A stretch of DNA of 9,525 nt, taken from a bacterium (GTDB lineage Bacteria > Patescibacteriota > UBA1384 > XYA2-FULL-43-10 > 1-14-0-10-43-13). Under the pieces are notes generated by a model. It made no database searches. It saw only the letters and a list, made by a program, of their open reading frames with translations, and was not told the DNA's origin. This document shows, piece by piece, positions 6,701 to 9,525 of this stretch; position 1 is the stretch's first letter; each line of letters starts with the position of its first letter. Position numbers and translations under genes: made by a program. The stretch is taken from the NCBI GenBank assembly GCA_030649445.1, contig JAUSKR010000031.1:1-9525 (forward strand), read 5' to 3'.

Positions 6701-7424
6701 TTGATACCTGGGGCTGATAGGTCGCTCCCAGCACTTTACCCTGCGTCTCGACCTGGTTTAAATTAGAATTGTCAGTCAGATCAGCGGCTTTGACGGCCTG
6801 CGAATTCAACCCAAACCATCTCGCTGTGGCCGTAGGATAAAGCAAAAAGAGAATCGTAAATATCGCCACCAATAAAACGAAAGTCGCAAAGAACATCGTC
6901 ATAGAATAATGAAAAGCCTTGCGAAAAATATTTAACCGATGAATGTGTCGCTTTTGTTCTTCGACTTGAGCGTTTAAAGCTCGGTGCTGATCATGTAAAT
7001 TTTTAACATCTTTGTGAGAATCATTTTTGTCTTCAGTTCCGGTTTCCGGGGGACTCAGAACTTTACTTTCTATTGTCTCCTGACGCAAATAATAATCTGA
7101 TCGAAGAAAATTTTCCAAGCATTCAGCGGTGTACATTCTTTCACCGCCTGAACTTCGCTCCGGTTTGATCAAATCTTTTTCCTCAAGCCGCCGCAGAGTT
7201 GCTTCGGAAATGTCTAATTTCTGAGCCGCCTCAGAGATTGTCAATGGCTCCGAAAACTTGACTTTCTCAAGTTCTGCAACAGAAAAATAACGGTTTTTAC
7301 CATCTGGTCTAATCGAATGCAAAATTCCTTTTTCATCCCAACGCCTGACAGTATCGATAGATACGCCAAGAAATTCGGCCGCTTGCCCGATTGGTACAGT
7401 TTTTTTGTCTAGATCCTGCTCCAT
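3744..7424 (-). CDS. Giant membrane-anchored fibre protein with cytoplasmic tandem MerR-type HTH domains
   Basis: 1226 residues, ATG to TAG. Residues 9-56 and 60-107 are two successive MerR/excisionase-like winged helix-turn-helix units (PIGQAAEFLGVSIDTVRRWD, with wing DGKNRYF; and TISEAAQKLDISEATLRRLE, with wing GGERMYT). Residues about 138-168 are polar, heptad-like and probably coiled coil. Residues 174-196 form one membrane span (start MTMFFATFVLLVAIF). With a basic RK before it, this predicts HTH inside and the rest outside. Residues 200 to about 1175 are low-complexity T/N/G/A sequence with degenerate repeats (TGNAATVTTNANLTG, NTGDN, QTGTGTTFVM) of the kind seen in phage tail fibres. 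The tail (1180-1226) has the SVGEILYYAGKWYGC pattern common at fibre C termini. I infer a one-component transmembrane regulator with an adhesin-like sensor. A purely structural anchor is also possible. A promoter lies 40 bases upstream of the ATG. The Shine-Dalgarno-like GAGAGGGG (7438-7445) is 13 bases away, further than usual. Confidence 0.88.
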   Translation of the reverse strand: MEQDLDKKTVPIGQAAEFLGVSIDTVRRWDEKGILHSIRPDGKNRYFSVAELEKVKFSEPLTISEAAQKLDISEATLRRLEEKDLIKPERSSGGERMYTAECLENFLRSDYYLRQETIESKVLSPPETGTEDKNDSHKDVKNLHDQHRALNAQVEEQKRHIHRLNIFRKAFHYSMTMFFATFVLLVAIFTILFLLYPTATARWFGLNSQAVKAADLTDNSNLNQVETQGKVLGATYQPQVSSEPSFVSKVLQPVGGLSLEIVRRINPSTYSQIVAGQAIRDVNDILSVDADGNIVVNYNLAFPNSSYLKIPDNNLVQNLNADYLRGKVPGDTSGDLVYWDKNNSVAGLKIDSINLADNSVTNNTILDGAVTLGKMANLAANSFIGNNTANPVTPLVLSITDAKTLLSLNNVEDITLSTWPGTTNITTLGTVATGVWSGTAIVNAKIDATLTGKTYNSLTLTAQTTGFTIVGGTTPKTLTVALDASISGANTGDQTLSGLGGVATTRILTINGTAQDLSADRTWTISTVTGNAATATALQSARTIGGVSFDGTANITVASATGGFTVSGGNLALGANSLTMTGSLGVTGARLTKGWFTDLEVTNAIVGSVTGNAATVTTNANLTGDVTSVGNATTLTNAAVIAKVLTGYISGAGTVAATDSILEAIQKLNGNDATNANLTGPITSVGNATSIASQTGTGTTFVMDTAPTIAGGAISALTTLAVRDTSAAFDVTIAATSTTPLTLGRTLTLDVDNAGRTIKLGGNLTLTGDASISGTHTGTSSGTNTGDNATNSLYSGLAASKADVGQTFYIGTTQVAINRASAALTLAGITLTTPNIGVATGTSLSLGAYIGAGAWPASASFDYIGNRNLNQAAAGNYNILFDTNGALYLNAPTSQTIDFRINNGTALTVNADKSVTMTGAVTASNLSGTNTGDNAANSSTMYIGTTAVALNRASAALALTGITSIDGSSASTTGNAATVTTNANLTGPITSAGNVTTIASQTGTGTTFVMNTSPTLVTPALGAATYTTLGGGMVTATGLTLNFTQDIIFSQRANVTLAIQGQTSGSSTQVDIFAKDGDGTDYVGFNLFGVGTPASTTNYEALSVLWDTAAYSLSVLKGGTGAARALKFNIGAVNGLTVNTDSTVTIPTSLTTVGLTTTGNTILGNASTDTTTNTGRMIFRTAASDPQDATPASRPAGSVGEILYYAGKWYGCTDAATPTYEKFTSI
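4338..4508 (-). repeat. Fibre repeat type A, copy 3 (codons 973-1029)
   Basis: This segment encodes TGNAATVTTNANLTGPITS followed by NVTTIASQTGTGTTFVM and TSPTLVTPALGAA. It is the third copy of a module also found at 5520-5600 and 5259-5408. Synonymous positions differ between copies although residues match, so the duplications are not recent. Confidence 0.7.
4536..4643 (-). repeat. Fibre repeat type B, copy 2 (codons 928-963)
   Basis: It encodes GTNTGDNAANSSTMYIGTT followed by AVALNRASAALALTGIT. The other copy is at 4935-5081. Relative to that copy this one lacks about a dozen residues after the NTGDNA element. Confidence 0.7.
4935..5081 (-). repeat. Fibre repeat type B, copy 1 (codons 782-830)
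   Basis: It encodes GTNTGDNATNSLYSGL, an ASKADVGQTF insert missing from copy 2, then YIGTTQVAINRASAALTLAGIT in pieces that match copy 2 almost residue for residue. Confidence 0.7.
5259..5408 (-). repeat. Fibre repeat type A, copy 2 (codons 673-722)
   Basis: It encodes ATNANLTGPITSVGNATS followed by IASQTGTGTTFVMDTAPTIA. It shares the NANLTG..TS.GN.T core with the other type A copies and the QTGTGTTFVM block with copy 3. Confidence 0.7.
5520..5600 (-). repeat. Fibre repeat type A, copy 1 (codons 609-635)
   Basis: It encodes TGNAATVTTNANLTGDVTS followed by VGNATTL. It has the same N-terminal block as copy 3 but lacks the following QTGTGTTFVM block. Confidence 0.7.
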
Positions 7425-7463
7425 TTTTTTTGGGATTCCCCTCTCAATATCTGTCTGAAGCTA

Positions 7464-7492
7464 ATTATCTTCTTTTATTATTTTTAAGTCAA
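7464..7492 (-). promoter_or_regulatory. Sigma70-type promoter of the MerR-fibre gene
   Basis: On the minus strand TTGACT (7487-7492) and GATAAT (7464-7469) are separated by exactly 17 bases of A-rich sequence. Each hexamer has five of six consensus bases. The expected start of transcription is near 7456-7458, giving a leader of about 32 bases before the ATG at 7422-7424. The leader contains GAGAGGGG (7438-7445) and an eight-A run across the start codon. Confidence 0.72.
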
Positions 7493-7539
7493 CATTCAAC
7501 TGTTAACAAGTCATGACAGCTGACAAATCGGCCGTTGCT

Positions 7540-7579
7540 TGGTGGGACGCTGAGTGTCCCGAGCTATTATTAAATAATA
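7540..7579 (-). pseudogene. Fragmentary tRNA-Ile-like remnant (third in the minus-strand run)
   Basis: These 40 bases follow directly on the CCA of the next remnant. Read on the minus strand, AATAGCTC resembles TATAGCTC of tRNA-Ile, and the end GCGTCCCACCA resembles its TACGCCCACCA. GGGACAC and GCGTCCC can form an acceptor-like stem (6 of 7 pairs) capped by three bases and followed by ACCA. The middle of the tRNA is missing. Taken alone this would be weak; position and polarity in the run support it. Confidence 0.4.
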
Positions 7580-7644
7580 TGGTGGGGGATTATGGACTCA
7601 AATTATTGACTCAGCTGATACTTATCGACTCTTTCTATAAACAC
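7580..7644 (-). pseudogene. Decayed tRNA-Ile(GAT) copy, D arm lost
   Basis: The last 23 bases on the minus strand (TTTGAGTCCATAATC then CCCCACCA) match 18 of 23 bases of the intact tRNA-Ile 3' end at 8494-8570, including TT-GAGTCCAT and the terminal CCCACCA. Upstream, CGATAAG resembles its anticodon loop (GATAA kept), and GTGTTTATAG resembles its first ten bases. Most of the D arm is deleted and a few bases are inserted after the anticodon loop, so no cloverleaf forms. It begins one base after the end of the copy at 7646-7722. Confidence 0.55.
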
Positions 7645-7645
7645 T

Positions 7646-7722
7646 TGATGGGTAGGGTGGAATTCATGTCTCCGATCCAGTCATTATCAGCGACGCGCTC
7701 TCACCAGCTGAATTTTGCGCTC
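7646..7722 (-). pseudogene. Full-length decayed tRNA-Ile(GAT) copy
   Basis: This minus-strand segment is 77 bases, exactly the length of the intact tRNA-Ile at 8494-8570. Aligned without gaps, 36 of the first 43 positions match, including the D arm and anticodon arm (CTGATAATGAC, anticodon GAT at 7686-7688). The 3' half has diverged: the T stem no longer pairs, the T loop reads CATGAAT instead of TTCGAGT, and the acceptor stem keeps only about three pairs. The end reads CCCATCA rather than CCCACCA. It is probably non-functional as an isoleucine tRNA. Confidence 0.72.
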
Positions 7723-7734
7723 TTGATCCCCCAC

Positions 7735-7814
7735 TAAAAAAAATTAAACGAAAAAAATTGTCGTATCCAATCCTCCTCAGAGTATATTTCTATCTTATAT
7801 AATAGAGTATATAA
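7735..7814. other. AT-rich spacer between tRNA remnants and the HTH pseudogene
   Basis: Runs of A and a TATATAATAGAGTATATA-like stretch dominate. On the minus strand a GAGGAGG (inside 7773-7785) looks like a Shine-Dalgarno but has no plausible start codon and open frame after it. I see no gene. Confidence 0.4.
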
Positions 7815-8051
7815 AAACCGATGGTCAGGTTTGACCAAGCCCTTTGCCTCCAGGCGCCGTAAAAATTGCTTCGGAAATTTGCGGTTTTTGAGCCGATTGA
7901 GATGTCATCAACGTCTCTAAACTTGAATTTATCATGTTCTAAAAGTGGGATGACACACTTTATTGTCATGTCGAGACGGTATCAACAGATAGGCCAAGAA
8001 ATTCGGCCTCTTGACTGATTGGGACAGTTTTTTGTCCAGATCCTGCTCCAT
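7815..8051 (-). pseudogene. Decayed duplicate of the 5' end of the MerR-fibre gene
   Basis: From the ATG at 8049-8051 the minus strand encodes MEQDLDKK, identical to the intact gene. One A is then missing from the homopolymer (six instead of seven), so the frame shifts at codon 9. Restoring that base gives TVPISQEAEFLGLSVDTV followed by a TGA, against TVPIGQAAEFLGVSIDTV in the intact protein. About 50 bases are deleted in the middle. The remaining part matches the second HTH region (the GCTTCGGAAAT block at 7867-7877 versus 7200-7210) to about codon 95. Homology also extends about 25 bases upstream of the ATG, so part of the leader was duplicated. The membrane and fibre parts are absent. Confidence 0.85.
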
Positions 8052-8055
8052 TTTT

Positions 8056-8340
8056 TGGTTCTTTTCTGTCAATCTCTACCTATGCATAGCCTAGGCAACA
8101 CCTATGCAATCCGACTTCAGTTATCCTTTTTTATTGATTCATGGTTAAATCTGAAATGTTTTTTTTACCAGACAGATAGACGATGCAAAAAAAATAAAAC
8201 TTTCACTATATCAGCACTTCTCAATGAAGAAATAGTTAACAATTATTTTTTTCATACAATTATCAGAGACAATTCTTATAATAAAGTTGATGCGTTGATA
8301 AATAAGGATAAATTTGATATTATTGTCTTTAGTTTCTAGA
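8056..8340. other. AT-rich intergenic segment with no supported gene
   Basis: After the pseudogene leader, and especially from about 8120, the sequence is clearly more AT-rich than the flanking genes, with many A and T runs. One plus-strand frame stays open to 8339 and ends in LINKDKFDIIVFSF. Its only start lies inside the antisense of the pseudogene and it lacks a ribosome binding site. It might be the tail of a decayed gene brought in from elsewhere. I cannot identify it. Confidence 0.45.
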
Positions 8341-8365
8341 CAAGAAATAGTTTAGTATCGGTTTC

Positions 8366-8469
8366 GGGCGCATAGACCCGACGGGTGGCCGTTGGCCCTC
8401 AGTTGGTTACCACAGCACCAGAGCGAAGCTCGGTGCGGGGCAAGGAGCGCGATCACTGCATAATACGAG
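8366..8469 (+). pseudogene. Split, decayed tRNA-Ile(GAT) copy
   Basis: Three blocks in the right order and on the same strand match the intact tRNA-Ile 25 bases downstream: GGGCGCATAG (8366-8375, 9 of 10), CTCAGTTGGTTA (8398-8409, 11 of 12), and 8445-8469, which differs from the tRNA's GAGCGCGTCACTGATAATG region by two inserted bases and one missing base. Inserts of 22 and 35 bases separate the blocks. The second insert contains a stable hairpin (GCACC-a-GAGC-gaa-GCTC-GGTGC, 8415-8436). The T arm and acceptor 3' strand are missing. The best reading is a broken tandem duplicate of the tRNA gene. Confidence 0.6.
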
Positions 8470-8473
8470 TTTT

Positions 8474-8590
8474 AACATTTTTTCTTTCTTTCTGGGCGTA
8501 TAGCTCAGCTGGTTAGAGCGCGTCACTGATAATGACGAGGTCCATGGTTCGAGTCCATGTACGCCCACCAGAAAGATAGAAAAAATTGTT
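8474..8590. repeat. Inverted repeat in leader and trailer enclosing tRNA-Ile
   Basis: Bases 8474-8493, directly before the tRNA, are the near-exact reverse complement of 8570-8590, directly after it. Counting outward from the acceptor stem, 16 of 17 positions pair (one T-T mismatch at 8486/8577), then one bulged T, then three more pairs. In the primary transcript this would extend the acceptor stem by about 19 bp, with the A, C, C of ACCA bulged out. Confidence 0.8.
8494..8570 (+). tRNA. tRNA-Ile (anticodon GAT)
   Basis: 77 nt with a perfect cloverleaf. The acceptor GGGCGTA pairs with TACGCCC, the D stem GCTC with GAGC around AGCTGGTTA, the anticodon stem CGTCA with TGACG around CTGATAA (anticodon GAT, 8528-8530), and the T stem CATGG with CCATG around TTCGAGT. 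The variable loop is AGGTC, the discriminator is A and CCA is encoded. It is convergent with the DedA gene. It is the only intact member of a family of tRNA-Ile-like copies in the preceding kilobase. Confidence 0.97.
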
Positions 8591-8613
8591 GAGGATTCTT
8601 TTAAGGAGCTTTT

Positions 8614-9225
8614 TTAGTCCGATTTATTCCGCCTACGGCTCAGATATTTCCAAATTTCATAAAATATCACCCCGAAGACAAGCAAAAAGACAACAATAGC
8701 AATGAGAAAATGATAGACGGCATAACGACGCCAGACTGCCAGAAAAATACTGGTAAAATAGAGCGTGATTATATTGAAAAGCAGGGAACCAACAGTCGTC
8801 CAGAGCAGAAATGGCCAAAATTTAACCTCAGCCAGACCAGCAACAAATGAGCTCCACGGCCGGACATAGCCGATAAATCGAGTCAGAAAAACAGTCAGAT
8901 TGCCATTTTTCTTATACCACCGCTCAAGTTTTTCATGAACCCTGGCAATTTTTTGATTACTTTTTAGCTTTGTGTTTAGATAATTGTCGCCAAGACGCCC
9001 GATTCCAAATGAGACGACGGCACCCAAAACATGGCCGAGTGTTAAAACAAAAAGAATTATACCGTATGAAAACAAACCCCGGTTAATCAGATCCTGACCG
9101 ATCAAATAACCAATTTCCGTTGGCAATGGGATACCGACATTTTCTACAAACATCGATAGAAAAGCTCCGTAGATTGAAAGTGATTTGAGAAAATGAAATA
9201 TACCAGAAACGAAATGGTCAATCAT
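8614..9225 (-). CDS. DedA-family (SNARE-associated/VTT) membrane protein
   Basis: 203 residues from ATG 9223-9225 to a TAG stop. The frame also allows an ATG at 9244-9246 (210 residues, adding MAWVWGQ). I prefer the inner start because it overlaps the upstream gene by only 8 bases and has a G-rich stretch (9229-9233) just before it, while the outer one has no Shine-Dalgarno. In the 210-residue numbering, an early amphipathic and hydrophobic segment is followed by FVENVGIPLPTEIGYLIGQ (33-51) with the typical Glu and Pro. GIGRLG (81-86) follows, then the family signature FLTRFIGYVRPWSSFVAGL (120-138). This keeps R123, R129 and A-G but has Gly126 where Pro is usual. Hydrophobic spans continue to about 198 and a basic tail RRRNK ends it. 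DedA proteins act in membrane homeostasis, several as lipid scramblases or flippases; this one's substrate is unknown. Confidence 0.92.
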   Translation of the reverse strand: MIDHFVSGIFHFLKSLSIYGAFLSMFVENVGIPLPTEIGYLIGQDLINRGLFSYGIILFVLTLGHVLGAVVSFGIGRLGDNYLNTKLKSNQKIARVHEKLERWYKKNGNLTVFLTRFIGYVRPWSSFVAGLAEVKFWPFLLWTTVGSLLFNIITLYFTSIFLAVWRRYAVYHFLIAIVVFLLVFGVIFYEIWKYLSRRRNKSD

Positions 9226-9525
9226 TTGCCCCCAAACCCAAGCCATTGACTACGAAAAGTTCGTTCTTCCGGATCATCGAATAAAATAATTCTCTAATCA
9301 GCGGATTTTTCATTTGAGATTTGTATAGTTCGCTCGCCTCTTTTTTCTTTGCCTCAGACTCAGGTGTGATCATATAGCGTTGCCACTCTCTGTCAAAGGT
9401 GACAAGTTTGGTCGGCGGCAACAGATAATCGTCTGGAGCGTACCTTGGCGGCTGAGGAAAATAATTGTCATGAACCAGATATTGGTAACTTAAGGCAGTT
9501 AAATTTTCTAAAACTTTCTCGGCAA
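9218..9525 (-). CDS. Unrecognised protein, 5' end beyond the window
   Basis: The minus-strand frame is open from the right edge through 102 codons to the TGA at 9218-9220. An in-frame TTG at 9419-9421 could be called a start, but the frame is open for the 34 codons before it with normal-looking protein (ENLTALSYQYLVHDNY, FPQPPRYAPDDYLLPP), so a longer gene is more likely. The visible part is soluble in character: aromatic and proline-rich at first, then a charged helix (ESEAKKKEASELYKSQMK) and a C terminus NELFVVNGLGLGAND. It overlaps the DedA gene start, which implies translational coupling in one operon. I do not recognise a family. Confidence 0.7.
   Translation of the reverse strand, partial: AEKVLENLTALSYQYLVHDNYFPQPPRYAPDDYLLPPTKLVTFDREWQRYMITPESEAKKKEASELYKSQMKNPLIRELFYSMIRKNELFVVNGLGLGAND

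Noticed and set aside
3744..7424. Prophage tail-fibre gene
   Set aside because: No other phage structural, lysis or integrase gene is nearby, and the HTH plus membrane span at the N terminus does not fit a virion protein. The fibre similarity is better read as a cell-surface domain.
7580..7734. tRNA with a self-splicing group I intron, or a tmRNA
   Set aside because: The insert is too short for a group I intron and lies after the anticodon arm. No tmRNA tag frame or tmRNA-type GGTTCGACGG element is present. Decayed tandem tRNA copies explain more of the sequence.
7513..7737. Plus-strand open frame of 74 codons beginning MTADKSAVAW
   Set aside because: It runs antisense through the tRNA-Ile-like run, has no ribosome binding site, and its composition follows the tRNA remnants. 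It is not a gene.
8019..8339. Plus-strand open frame of 106 codons
   Set aside because: Its start lies inside the antisense of the HTH pseudogene, there is no Shine-Dalgarno, and most of its length is AT-rich low-information sequence. At best the end is a gene remnant.
8571..8613. Rho-independent terminator between tRNA-Ile and DedA
   Set aside because: T and A runs are present but no local GC-rich stem precedes them. The only strong pairing is leader to trailer across the tRNA.

Overview
This window looks like a stretch of chromosome from a Candidate Phyla Radiation (Patescibacteria) bacterium. That is an inference from style, not a marker-gene assignment. The genes are compactly spaced and mostly on the minus strand. 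Several encode small unassigned membrane proteins, the intergenic gaps carry short-period and palindromic repeats of a kind common in these genomes, tRNAs have encoded CCA ends, and there is one very large membrane-anchored surface protein.

Layout, left to right. Positions 1-194 hold the start of a small membrane protein (minus). A heptamer repeat fills the gap to a 154-residue membrane protein of the YdjM/DUF457-like metal-dependent hydrolase type (262-726, minus). A tRNA-Ala(CGC) follows (784-857, minus), then two GTAG/CTAC-bounded double-hairpin units (904-1001). Next come a CPA2 cation:proton antiporter with a C-terminal TrkA-N domain (1012-2706, minus), an 8-bp-period repeat (2716-2779), and a single-pass LytR_C-domain protein (2783-3448, minus). 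A gap of about 295 bp holds a nested inverted repeat around a long hairpin (3621-3725).

The centrepiece is a 1226-residue gene (3744-7424, minus). Its product has two tandem MerR-type helix-turn-helix units, a polar probable coiled coil, one membrane span, and about 1000 residues of repetitive phage tail-fibre-like sequence. It reads as a transmembrane one-component regulator with a fibre as its outside domain. It has a good sigma70-type promoter (7464-7492).

The roughly 1 kb upstream of it (7440-8490) is a graveyard. It contains a frameshifted, internally deleted copy of that gene's first ~95 codons with part of its leader (about 7815-8051). It also contains several decayed copies of tRNA-Ile(GAT): a head-to-tail run on the minus strand (7540-7722) and a split copy on the plus strand (8366-8469). 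An AT-rich stretch (8056-8340) lies among them. The intact tRNA-Ile(GAT) (8494-8570, plus) is enclosed by a leader and trailer that can pair for about 19 bp.

The window closes with a DedA-family membrane protein (8614-9225, minus), start-stop overlapped with the end of an unrecognised gene that runs off the right edge. The ordinary genes suggest envelope and ion homeostasis plus cell-wall-associated functions. The novelty lies in the HTH-membrane-fibre gene and in the repeated duplication and decay at the adjoining tRNA-Ile locus.
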